This document shows, one piece after another, positions 44,039 to 56,657 of a stretch of 64,000 nucleotides of DNA. Made by a program: the position numbers and the translations under genes. This DNA is from Saposhnikovia divaricata (lineage: Eukaryota > Streptophyta > Magnoliopsida > Apiales > Apiaceae), in contig CM071600.1 of assembly GCA_036435485.1 (NCBI GenBank), forward strand, positions 159,352,546-159,416,545. The letters are read 5' to 3'. Position 1 is the first letter of the stretch. Each line of letters starts with the position of its first letter. The notes under the pieces are model-generated. The model ran no database searches. It had not been told where the DNA came from and worked only from the letters and a program-made list of their open reading frames with translations.

Positions 44039-47000
44039 TTGCAGGGCATCAGGGAGAGTACCCTAGTCATGGACAGTGGATGTTCAGGACACATGACTGG
44101 AAATAAAGCCCTGCTATCAGAGTATGTGGAGAAGGTTGGCCCAAAAGTTTCCTATGGAGATGGCAACATAGGACGTACTCTGGGATATGGAAATATCAAT
44201 CTTGGAAGTGTCATCATCACAAATGTAGCTCTGGTTCCAGGACTCAAGCATGATATGCTATTTGTGAGTCAAATCTGTGATAGAGGATATCATGTAGATT
44301 TTCAGCCTGAATACTGTGAAATCATCAGTAAATCTACAGGGAAAGTTGTTCTAGTTGGACACAGGCGCAATAATATCTACGAAGCAAGTTTGTTAACAAA
44401 CTCTGTTGGAAAAGCTGTGTGCCTATCCACAAGAATGTCTAGTGAAGAGAGTTGGAAGTGGCATAAGAAACTCTCTCATCTGAATCTGAACAACATTAAT
44501 GAGTTGATAAGAAAAGATCTTGTAAGAGGACTTCCAAAGTCTTTATTAAATGTTGATGGTCTGTGTGATTCCTGTCAAAAGGCCAAACAAAGGAAGTCAT
44601 CTTTCAAGAGCAAGTCTGAATCTTCAATTATTGATCCTTATCATCTTCTACATGTTGATCTCTTTGGACCAGTGGATGTCTTATCAATTGGAAGAAAGAA
44701 ATATGCTCTAGTCATTGTTGATGAACACACCAGATACACTTGGGTGTATTTTCTAGCAAAGAAGGATGAAACTGCATTAACTCTGATGGAGCATGTAAAG
44801 CTGCTGGACAGAGGATCAAAACATAAAGTCAAAATAATCAGAAGTGATAATGGAACTGAATTCAGGAATGCAACAATGGAAGAATTCTGCAAGAACAGAG
44901 GAGTGAAGCAAGAGTTTTCTGCACCTGGTACACCACAGCAAAATGGTGTAGTTGAGAGGAAGAATAGAACCTTGATAGAAGCTGCCAGAACTATGCTTGA
45001 TGAAGCAAAATTGCCAACCTATTTCTGGGCAGAAGCAGTTCAAACAACCTGTTTTACTCAAAATGCCACATTGATCAACAAGCATGGAAAAACACCATAT
45101 GAGATGGTGAGGGAAAAGAAGCCAAAACTGAAATATTTTCATATTTTTGGGTGCAAATGCTTTGTGTTGAAAACTCATCCTGAACAGTTGACCAAATTTG
45201 AGTTAAAAGCTGATGAAGGAATTTTTGTTGGCTATTCGCTATCAACTAAGGCATTCAGAGTTTATAATCTGAGAACTAAGGTGATCATGGAGTCAATTCA
45301 TGTGTCATTTGATGACAAGAAAATAACTGGACTTGAAGATGTAGATGAACATGATCAACTGCACTTTGAAAATGAAGACTTAATCTCTGATGAAGTAAAC
45401 TCTGATGAAACTGATCTAACAAACTCTGTTGAAGCATACTCTGAACCTCTACTGGTAAACACTGAAGAAACTTCTCAGCCAGAACAAAGGGGAGAACCAG
45501 TTGAGGGGGAGCATGATCAAAATGATGACTCAAATTCTGATAGTGAGTCAACTGAAAAATCTGGATCAAACTCTGATGACTCAAACTCTGAAAGTGCAAA
45601 ATCTGATAGTTCAAACTCTGAGCAGTCAAATTCAGGGGGAGCCTCAGAGACTGATGAAAGGCAACAAGAAAATCAGGAGAACATGGATCAAGGGGGAGGA
45701 TCAAATACTGATAGAAGCCATTTACCTTCTGCTAGGAAGTGGACAAAATCTCATACACCTGATTTAATTATTGGATATCCAGATGCAAAAGTAAGGACAA
45801 GGAATGCTACAACAAATGAATGTCTGTTTCATGCATTCTTGTCTAAGAATGAACCAAAGAAGGTAGAAGAAGCTCTTCAAGATGCTGACTGGATAACAGC
45901 AATGTAGGAGGAGTTAAATGATTTTGAAAGAAATGAAGTATGGACCCTTGTACCTAGACCAAAGAATAGATCTGTTGTTGGTACTAGATGGGTTTTCAGA
46001 AATAAAACTGATAGTGAGGGAGTTGTTACAAAAAACAAGGCTAGACTTGTGGCAAAAGGCTATTCACAGCAGGAAGAAATAGACTATGATGAGACTTTTG
46101 CTCCAGTTACAAGATTGGAGGCAATAAAAATTTTTCTAGCATATGCCTCTCACAAGAAATTCAAGGTATTTCAGATGGATGTCAAAAGTGCTTTTCTGAA
46201 TGGGAAGCTTGAAGAAGAAGTGTTTGTTGAACAACCACCAGGTTTTGTGGACCCAAATATCCAGACTATGTCTATAGGCTGGATAAGGCACTCTATGGAC
46301 TTAAGCAGGCACCAAGAGCATGGTATGAAACTCTAGCTCAATTTCTTTTAGAAAGTTGGTTCAACAGAGGTGCAATTGATAAAATAATGTTCTACTTTAA
46401 CTATGGTGATGACTTGCTTTTAGTTCAGATATATGTTGATGACATAATTTTTGGGTCTACTAATGATAAACTCTGTAAGAAGTTTGTCAAGCTCATGCAG
46501 TCCAGGTATCAAATGAGCATGATGGGAGAGCTTAGCTATTTTCTAGGCCTACAGGTGAAGCAAACAGATGATGGGATTTTCATAAATCAAGAAAAATATA
46601 CCAGAAATCTTCTCAAGAAATTTGGTATGCTTGACTGCTCATCTGTATCAACTCCCATGGCAACAGCAACAAAGTTGGACAAAGACACAGGAGCTCCAGT
46701 AGATATGACAAACTACAGAGGCATGATAGGGTCTCTTCTTTATCTAATAACTAGCAGACCTGATATCATGTATGCAACTTGTCTCTGTGCAAGGTTTCAG
46801 GCAGACCCCAGAGAACCACATCTAACAGCTGTGAAGAGGATTTTTAAGTATCTCAAGGGGACCATAACCTTAGGTCTGTGGTATCCTAGAGAATCAGATT
46901 TCAAGCTACTTGGTTACTCTGATGAAGACTTTGCAGGCTGTAAGATAGACAGAAAAAGCACCAGTGAAAGTTGTCAATTTCTGGGTGATAGACTTTTTTC

Positions 47001-47376
47001 TTGGTACAGCAAGAAACAAAAATCAATTTCTACATCTACAGCTGAAGCAAAGTATATTGCAGCTGGTAGCTGTTGTACACAGATTCTGTGGATGAAGAAT
47101 CTATTGCTGGATTATGGATTGAGGTACAGTAAAATACATATTTACTGTGATAATCAAAGTGCTATTGCTATGACAGGTAATCCAGTACAGCATTCAATGA
47201 CCAAGCACATCAGCATAAGGTACCACTTTATCAGAGAACATGTAGATGAAGGGAATATTGAGCTTCATTTTGTGTCTACAGAACAACAGCTTGCAGATAT
47301 CTTCACCAAGCCATTGAGTGAAGCTGTATTTACAAGGCTGGTAAATGAACTAGGAATGGTTTCTGGTTTTGACTAG
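44039..47376 (+). pseudogene. SIRE-type pol: protease, integrase, reverse transcriptase, RNase H; one stop and one frameshift
   Basis: It lies in another frame from gag, starting after the TGA at 44036, with no ATG before 44069. The protease is VMDSGCSGHMTGNK. GAG-pre-integrase follows (WHKKLSHLN ... CDSCQKAK). The integrase triad is in HVDLFGPV, RSDNGTEFRN and NGVVERKNRTL. A Ser/Asp/Glu-rich linker is rich in SNSE words (about 45520-45640). A TAG stop lies at 45905 just before the reverse transcriptase. The latter begins VWTLVPRPKNRSVVGTRW, shifts frame by one base near 46250-46260, then continues with the catalytic IYVDDIIFGS (46429-46458). RNase H has STAEAKYIAAGSC, and the end is IFTKPLSEAVFTRL. 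Apart from these two lesions every catalytic residue expected is present, so this is a recently disabled copy. Confidence 0.93.
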
Positions 47377-48498
47377 AGATATTGGTTAGACTCAAAATCT
47401 TACTTATGTAATGTGTTGCTCATAATTCTGTGGTATGTTAACTGCTATGTGAACTCTGTTGTTAAACTCTACTATGGAAACTCTGTTCGTTAACTGTTAA
47501 ACTCTGTTAGCATGCTCTGTAGGTCATACACTGTTGACATGTTGGATAAAATCTGAGAAACTCTGATATTATTATTGTCTGAATGTAAACACCGATGAAG
47601 AAATATGTATGAAGCATGATTCTCAGTAAATAATCATGAATCCTTCTAAGTTATTTGTGATCTAATCTTAGACTATGCAGAAAATTAACATAGCATGATA
47701 CTGTTTCATATTTATAGCATCTCTTAGTTTATTTATCCTAAACTCTGAGTCTGTAAATACTGTGTGCATTGCCTCTCATGAATAACTTCTGATGTTGATG
47801 AGCTCTAAACTCTGTTAGTTATACACTGTTAAGTTAGATTCTGTTATTAGTCTACCCCCAAAGCAAATGTTAGAACTCCTTTGAGATTATGTTGGTGTCT
47901 ACGACGACCCAGGAACTTGCTGGTATATAGTAAGGGTTAAAATTCTCTAATTTTTGGTCACTAGTCAAAGACTAGGAAGACCCAGGAACTTATCAAAAAT
48001 GATAAGGGCTAAAATTATAGGATTTTTGGTGACTAGTTCCAACCTCTGATTACTGGAGAAAAAAAAATTAGAAGGGGGTATAAATTAATTAAATGTTACT
48101 GTATATAAATCGTTTACTACAGAGTTTAGCTTTCATCATACATTCAGTGTTTACTATAAGAGTTTGTGCATCAATTGTTTACTGATTTACTTTATGGATT
48201 TTATGAAAAATTAGATGCTCTAAAAATTGAATTGGTAAACTTTGCTATACGCACAAATATATTCACACCTGTGCAGTTTTTGAAAGAATTATGGTAATGA
48301 AGTTGGAGAATTGACAAATGCTGATGAATTTTTTCTAATACTCCGAGGTATATTTTCTTTCAGATAATTTATATACTTGGGGTAAAAAGAGTTTTTGAAA
48401 AATGAAATAAATTATTAACAACTGTGAATGAGTGTAGGAGTGTTAAAGTGTGTTGGTAATGGGAGAGAGAAAGTAGCAGTAATTATTGGCACAATTAC
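47377..48498 (+). other. SIRE spacer between pol and the extra ORF (left part)
   Basis: Non-coding. Contains many AAACTCTGTT words (47451-47520, 47810), a 73-bp duplication and a purine-rich AGAAGGGGGTATAAATTAAT stretch near 48072 that could act as a TATA-containing promoter for the downstream ORF. Ends at the TSD ATTAC (48494-48498). Confidence 0.5.
47906..48051 (+). repeat. 73-bp imperfect tandem duplication in the SIRE spacer
   Basis: GACCCAGGAACTT at 47906 and again at 47979, each followed by AAGGG(T/C)TAAAATT and TTTTTGGT(C/G)ACTAGT. Confidence 0.85.
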
Positions 48499-51400
48499 TG
48501 TAACACCCCCAGATCCGGGGTCAGGGATCTGGTGGTTACGGTCTTACATCCATTCATAATACTTGACATGAGTCCACAATAAATAAATCACATGTTGTGA
48601 CCCCACAATAATATCCACTCACACACACAACAGTTATAGTCCCAGAGATGAAATTGAAATAAGTCCATAATATCAGAGTTTACGAATAAAAGTTATTACA
48701 AGCCAAGTGATATGTTTAAAGGTTTTGCCGTTGATTAACGTTAATGTTACATATAAATAGACTGATAAACAAAAGCTGCCTATCTATGCTACCTCAGCAA
48801 TGGCAGCAAGGACATCAGCGGGTAGTCCTTGAACGGCGGTAACCTGCTTGCGCCGAGTGCGCCTGACGCGGGCCATCTGTCCTAGTTGTTGTTGTGACAT
48901 AATATGAACAAAGCAAGGGTGAGCGAAATCCCACCAACAATAATATAACTGAACAGTGATACATATATACAACAGTTCAAAATATCCTTTGAAATCATAT
49001 GCCATGCATTGATGAAGTTATTGCCAGTATAATATAAAGGATGAAGTTACCAGGTAACTCAAAGTATTTGTTTGTAGAAATATCTGCTACATCAAAAGTA
49101 AGCGAGATATTCTCATTGTCATTAAAAGAGGAACTTGCATGAAAAGATTGCAATTCCAGTTATGAACACTTTTCCAGCTCTGCCAACAGTAATCATGTTG
49201 CAGGAAATAAATAAGTTTGGATGATGAACCAATGATGGAGTATTCACCGCGCCCGCTGTTCCAATCTTGATGATCAGTCGAGATCGTACAGCTCAAATTA
49301 GATTTACTACCGGTAGAAGGAAGAACTGACGACTTTAATTGTCTACCGCCTTACTAGCTCTCCCCGGCCAACAGTTGGGCCAAACGGGATGGACCGGCGC
49401 TACTCGGCCTCTTACACGACTCCTAGTTCAAATATAATTCATGATTCTGAATGTAACGTTCGTCCCCCTTTCCCCAAGTATAATACTTGTTGATAAGACT
49501 CCACAAAGTAGTCGTATCTAGTTGGAAAGGAAAATTTCACCAATAACTTCCAAGCTATTGCTTGGTAACGAATATCAACTTGTTCCAACAATCTTACCCC
49601 TCGAAAGATGAGAAGGTACACAACGACTTAATAAGTCAATAGCACCCGAGTTGCGAGTGAAGAGAATACTTTATTGACCGGGAAGTCGACCAGATAAATA
49701 ACATTTTCCAAGTAAGGTTCCCTTATTATTAGGGAGATAGACTCAAAGAAGAATGATGTCTGAGAACCTTTCTTGATATAAGATTAATAATAATATGACT
49801 CCGAAATATTTTCCGTAATAATCGAAGAAGATAAACCTTATCGAGGTTATTCTAAGTATGGAATAAATATTCAGAGAATATTTATTGAATTAAAATATTT
49901 TACAGAATAATTAGGAATATGAAAGAATATCTTTAATCAGAGTATTTCTCAAATAATCCTTGAAGAAATATCGAGAGAATATTTATTGCATAATTAAATA
50001 TTCAAATGAATATTCAAAATAATATTCATTAATTAATAAGACCTGAAAGGAATATTTAAATATTTAAAATAATATTCGATGATTAAATAGAACCCTGGAT
50101 GAATATTCAAAATAATATTCATATTTAATTAGGAATTTAAATGAATATTGAAAAAGTAATATTCATTTAATGAATAATATTCTAAATGAATATCAAGTAA
50201 TATTCATTTAGTAATCCAAGCTTTAAAGGAATATTCGAGATAAGACTCGATAAATAAATCAAGTTTCAGATGAACATTAAAATAATATTCATCAGGTAAT
50301 TACTATCTTAAATGAATATTCAAAAGTAATATTCATTTAATGAATAATATTCTAAATGAATATCCAAATAATATTCATTTATTAGTCCAACCTTTAGAAG
50401 AATATTTGAAATAATAATCGATAAATAATTCGACTCTGAATGAATTTTAAAAAAAATATTATTCGTCGAATAGTTACGTTCAAATAATTATTTGAAGTAA
50501 GGATCGTTAAATAAATAATCTCGAACGAATATTCAAATAATATTCGTCGCCCGAATAATGGAAAATATTTACTTAGATATTTTTTTTCGAGGTAATCTCG
50601 ATATGTCAAGAAATATTGACTCCCGGTCTATATTTGATGAATAAGATGTATGCACCCTTCTCTGAGGGTCTTACAATAACCGGCTTATAATTGATACGAT
50701 AGCTATCTAATTTATAAGCCAATAACAATCAGGGAACAAGCATAATGATATAACTTGAAAGTAGGCATGCATGCTATGGCATATTATAACAGAAAACATA
50801 CATAAATATTCAATCACAACAACAACCTAAAAGAAGGGAATTGAAACTTGCCTGGTAGTCGAGTACGATAAGGGGTAGTGGTAGCGGGTCCCGGGTCAGC
50901 TTGGTGATCTATAAATAGCCAAGACATTCGAGATTAATCACTTAAAACTTTAAAGGTTCAGTTATACTTAAATCGAAACACGTTCTCGAGTTATCTCGTT
51001 ATACCCCTTTTAGTGGATTTCTTTTATCATCGATCCGACCCGACATTCGTTCGTCAATACGACATGTCACTGTACTTATACTTGGCATATACTTAATTCA
51101 TATAAGTCCGAAAGTCGATCGTTACGAACCAATATTATACTCCGAGTTTTATCGCTCGTTTTCTAAGTGTTTTAACGAAGTTATAAACGAGTCATCTTTT
51201 AGGGGTTCGTTCGCGTTTAATCTCGATTCGAATAATTTTAATAAATCAAAAAACGATCCTTTTGACATACGGTTTTCTCTCACGCCTTCCTTTTTACCTC
51301 TAGTATTTATTTACCAAGATTCGTCATGACTTTACGTATTTTATAGGGGTTCAATTTTAAGTACGAATACTTGTTTACGGCTCCGAACCACTTTTACGAA

Positions 51401-53082
51401 TTTTATTGTAACTCCTAAATCGTAAGTCCGTTTCACGTGATCTTTATATCAAAACGAAGCTTATAACATAAGCTATCCTAAAATGGCAGAAACGTTTCTG
51501 GACAGTAGGGTCTTGATGTGAAAAATGGCATACAAAACATGATATTGTAAAATCGGGCATTATAACGGCTATGTTTACGCGTTTTCCAAAGTTTTTACAC
51601 TTTATCTCGATCTAACAAAGATCAATCCAACCACACAAACACATGATAATCATCATGACTAGTCTATCAACACTCATCTTAATCATTACATGGTTCATAA
51701 ACCAAATCACAACCAAAACAACTACTAACATGGATCTAAGCTTATAATAACATGCTAATCACTAAATCAACCATAAAAATCATTAAATCTCTAAATAACA
51801 CCAAGGGTTTCAAGTCTTATACCTTCTTGAGAATGTGTACTAGCCTCACAAAGCCATGTATGGACATTAGGAGTGCTTAAGCTTGCTAGAATAATCAAAA
51901 GATTCAAAGAAAACAAAGTTAGTACATGATAAACACTATTCATGCTCCTCTTTCTTGATTTTTTTGAAAATGGAAAAAGATGAGTTTGAAGCTAAGATTT
52001 TGAGGAGATAAGTTTTATGAAATGTAAGACTCACCTTAATTATTTCAAGATCAAACAATGGCTGGAAGTTGGATTTTGATTTTGGAATTAAAGGGTAGGC
52101 CGAATGGTTTGTTTGGAAGGGGGAAAGAGAGTTTCTTGCTTGGTTGATTATCCAATAATGCATAAAGTGATTTGTGTGAGATAATATCTCATCCAAGTGG
52201 TTCTAGTGGAGTATGATGTATTGGATGATGAAAATTACAAGGCATGTGTCAAGATTTGGATGGTTGTAAGCTAACTAGTTGGTTTGTTTTGCTAAGTACT
52301 AGTTCATTTCATGACCATGCTAGTTACTCTTGCCCACTTGGTTACTAGATATTTGTTCTAGTAGCTTGCACAAGACTCTTGCTTCCTCTGCTTGTTCCTT
52401 TGTTCGTTTATTGCTTAATTCGTTAATCGTTCGAGGGAATAATTCAATCGTCTCTAGTTAGGGTTTTACCGGGAATCCTCTTAATATTTCTATAATCATT
52501 CTCACTTCTTTTCTATAATCTCGGATTCCAACTTTCTCGAATCTTATTAAATAAGTCCCTAAATCGTTCCGTATCTTGAGAATCTTGGGAAAAATTAAAG
52601 TGCCGATTTTCTGAATCCGACAGCTTTTACATACACTCTTTTTCCCTCCGGATCAATAATACGAACTCAGAATTTCGTTCCGGGTAATTCTATATAGCGT
52701 CGTCTAATAATATTCTCAATTACACCAAAATCACTATTCATCCTTATTCTTTACTTATTCATCTAGGGTTGTACAATTGTCCGTATTCTCTTTCGATCGT
52801 TCCTTAACCTTTTTACGGAACCGCTGGATTAATCGCTATCGATCTGGATGACATGAGAATATTCTCCTGCTTGGAATTGCCATATCTTATTCCCTTAGGA
52901 GATAGATTATTCTTAGCTATGTTGTCACCCTTTAGCATTCTTCAAGACATAGAAATAATAAAGTCGAATTCCATTCATTCTTTTAAAACATCAACTATTA
53001 CATTATAGCCGTAGCCACTATTCATTCTTACATCATTAAATAAATAAAAGTTTTAATTCTACCCAAAATTTGGGTTCTTACA
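48499..53082 (-). repeat. 3' LTR of the complete family L element
   Basis: 4,584 bp; on the - strand it starts TGTAAGAACCCAAATTTTGG and ends GATCTGGGGGTGTTACA. It is nearly identical by eye to 58785-63306, with scattered substitutions and a ~50-bp length difference in the palindromic array (near 50300-50360). It lacks the ~44-bp duplication found in the copies at 1-1219, 16009 and 31508. Confidence 0.95.
49990..50400. repeat. AT-rich palindromic array in the 3' LTR
   Basis: Units such as AAATGAATATTCAAAAGTAA then TATTCATTTAATGAATAATA, each an inverted repeat. The array has one more unit here than in the 5' LTR copy at 60260-60610. Confidence 0.85.
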
Positions 53083-53093
53083 GTCTCCCCTCC
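53083..53093 (-). other. Polypurine tract of the family L element
   Basis: On the - strand GGAGGGGAGAC directly abuts the TGTAAGAA start of the 3' LTR, the position for plus-strand priming. Confidence 0.85.
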
Positions 53094-56000
53094 TTAAAAG
53101 GATTCCGTCCCGGAATCAAGTAGAAGACAATTGAGTACTCGTGGGTTATTTCACTTTCCAGTTTCCCAGTCAATCCTTAATCAATCCCAATCCTTTTTCA
53201 GCACATCGTACTAGTGCTACAATACATCCTTTTATCCTTTTTCATTAATCTCTGCTACTTTTCGTACAACACACTATTCAGGTTATGCTCTTACCCAGTC
53301 ATATACTATTTTCCTTATTGGTATCTGCAGTAACATTGGTATAACTATCCCACTGCGAATTTGGAGGTAACCTCACTCGCACTGTGCATTTCCTGTCACT
53401 TTAATCTTTGCAATCTCGATCAATATAGAGAAGTGGAAAGATTTATTGAGAGATCACTATGATCAATTGAACATTTGTTATATTGCATAGCTAGTATAGA
53501 AGGGGGCCAGCCTTTAGTACTTGACAAGCAATTAAACAAGTTAGGATATTCCACTTAGACTTCTATCACATAGACAGATAGTCACGTAGCAGTACCTCCC
53601 CTCCTTAAAGGGTTGTTCTTCTCAATTCATAAAGAAGATGAATAAGAGAGAAGAAAAGAAAAGAGTTCTAAAGGATTATAGAAGGTTTTCATGACTGTAA
53701 AATATCATACTCAGAATTTACCTCTGAACTATAGATGTTCATCAAGGAAGAAATTAATCATAATTATATCCAATACCATTTGATCACAATCTCATGTGTC
53801 AACACATCTTGCTGCTTTGTCCACTATTCTATGGACCTATACTCTGGTTCAATCTTAGCAACGCTCACTCCAGAAAATTCCTTCAACCTTTTAGGTTAAA
53901 TCTTAGGTTTCTCGCTTGACATCATTGTTACTGACATTCCATGTCACGCTACTAGCTTTTTCATATCTATAATATTAACACTATCAGGTTGTCATCCCGA
54001 GAATTCATCAGAAAACCCATTTATTATTCCATTCATAACATTCCTTGCTTCACATTCCATAGTTGCTTTCCCAGTCTTTTCTTTATCAATCACATCCTTC
54101 TTATTATCTGATTCTTATTTACTTCTGTTATTTACTTCCACCTTCATCTCTTTATTGAGACATCTTTTGCACTTGGCACCTCCTTATTGGTATCCCGTCA
54201 AATTAACTCTATAATCATCACATTATTTCAAATTTAAAACCTCCGAAATGAATCTGGCCGATTTCTTTAGCTTAGATCCAATATAATCTACTTCTGTCAA
54301 CTTGTTTCTCATCACTTATTCTTTTCTACCCGCGGTTTTTCACAGGTTGTCTTTTGTAAGTCAGACCAGGTCGTACACCTACCTGCTCGCACTCTTATCA
54401 TCTGTTGAGCATCTGCATTTTGCTGGTGTAGCTTTGCCATATGAAACACGTTACTACCATGCTATAAGCTTTGGGGGTAAAACTGGCTCGAATGCCACCT
54501 TCCGTACACTTTTAAACTCTCAGGTGGCCTAATAAGTCTCGGGCTCAACTGCCCTTCTCTCTAAGTCTCATTAATTCTTTCCACGAGAATACATTTAGCA
54601 TCATGAATCATCAACCTCATATTCTCTATCTTGTTTGCGCAGAAGTACACTAACACAAACTTGCTTGTCATTCATCAACATGCCATTTAGCTTATCAATA
54701 GCAGCACTTTCTTTATCTTTACGTTGTCATCTACTTTCTAAGAAGAATCACCATCGCTTGTTGCTTACGTAGTGCCTTAATAGCTAACCATACGGGTTTC
54801 AATCCTTTAGGGAGACAAAGTAATCACTATTCCTTATCCATAAGGAACACTTCCTGAACTTGATGTAGATATTACATGAAGTAGATAAAATTGCAGAAGA
54901 GTTTCAAGCATCGCAGCTAAGTCAGGTTGATGAAACTATCACTCATGCATCTTCCATAAAAGACTGGAAACTTAATGGTTTACTTCGTCAATTTTGTATC
55001 ATGGTCCTGGTTTGCCTCAAAACGGGACTTTCTAAGGTATGTAGTATGCTTAAGACCCATCAGGAATCGAATCTTTACTTAAACTACTATTTCCGTCGAT
55101 TCTTGCACAATCATCAGAAGGAATGTAAATCCCTCCATTCCGATATGACCTTCAAGGTCCTTCCAAATATCATTCTGTTTCTTCGGTATGAACATTTGTA
55201 ATTATTCCTTTATACTTAGACTGTCGGCCACCTCATTGGCCTTTCCTGATATAATAATTTCTGGTAATCCTTGTTCTCTGGATACATTTCAATTCAATTT
55301 TTTTTATTTTTTTTTATTTTTTTACCTCATTCTCATCACTGTTGGGTGAAAGCATTCTCGCTTAAGCTCTGCTGAAGGAGAAAATATATATCTATCAGTC
55401 TTTTTCCATAAGTCATTGCTTCCACCTACCCGTGGGAACTTTATCACGTTTATTCCCAATCCTACTTAGGATACTTCTTTTCTTAGTTCTTTCCTTATCT
55501 TAGGATAATCTCAACCTTTATAGGTTCAATCCATACTCCCTCAGGGTTTCATACATGCATCATCTGGTATATTGTTATTGTGTCTTACATTCTCTTCCAA
55601 ACTTCTAGTTGGAAACTCATAATATTAACTTTTCCTTGTAAGGTTTCTTAGGTCGTCCTCATCATTCCTCCTGTATTTTCTAGGTATAGGGTATATCAAA
55701 ACGTCATTGATCAATACTCTAATAATTCTATCTCTGTTCTTTCCAGAACTCTTTTTAATAATCTTTACAGGTCATTGTTGCCTTAGCAAATCCAACTCAT
55801 ATCATCTGAATTCACAATGCCTTTATTAGGGTTAGTGCCATCCCTTGTGCATTCCCCAGGGTTTGCCTTACTTTATGGATATCTTATCCTTAATTCAACT
55901 GCCAAGGAATTCCTGCATCCTATAATTGGCAATCAAATCATGTATCCTTAATAAGGGTCTCTTTTCAATCATTCTTATTTGATAATCGATCGGTAGCTTA

Positions 56001-56578
56001 CTGCTAATTTCTTCTTTCAGATAGTGGTCAACCTATTTGACCTTCCAAAACACAACGTATGTCTATCTGCTCTCTTACAGAACTTGTTAATGGTAGCAAG
56101 GATGTTCTGAAAGATATTGGTCGAGTTCAACGTGAATTTCTTAGTGCTTATCGTTCTTCGAAAAGGTACTTGCCTCAGACAAAATTCCTACAGCATACTG
56201 TTCAATTTCTGACCATTTCTATACTCTCTTCATATACCTTCATTGTTTACTTTCCTCCGTCATAATATATTCATGGTATTCGTGATACCCTAACATCATA
56301 CATCTCAAGTCACTGTACTTCCATTTTACTCGTAATCTTGGACAACCATATACACATGAGTCACTTTAGTACGGGTGACCCCATCCCAAAAAGGTCTAGT
56401 GAATTCCCAATCAAAACATGGGTTGTTCAGCAGAAGATTCCTACGATCTCATTAGTGTTTCCTTTATATCAGAAGGCCTTGCAGTCGGTGCTTTCTTAGA
56501 AGCAACCCTGCTTTGTCCTTTCATTGCTGGTCTAGTCACTTGATAATCCTTTGTGACTTGGCCTCAACTGGCCACAAA

Positions 56579-56657
<79 letters not shown>

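Noticed and set aside
45285..45704. 139-codon antisense ORF over the SIRE pol linker
   Set aside because: It arises from the repetitive Ser/Asp/Glu codons read backwards; no support as a gene.
47868..47900. TGTTAGAACTCC as the start of the SIRE 3' LTR
   Set aside because: Only the first 8 bases match the 5' LTR start, the sequence after it does not, no purine tract precedes it, and element sequence continues on to the extra ORF.
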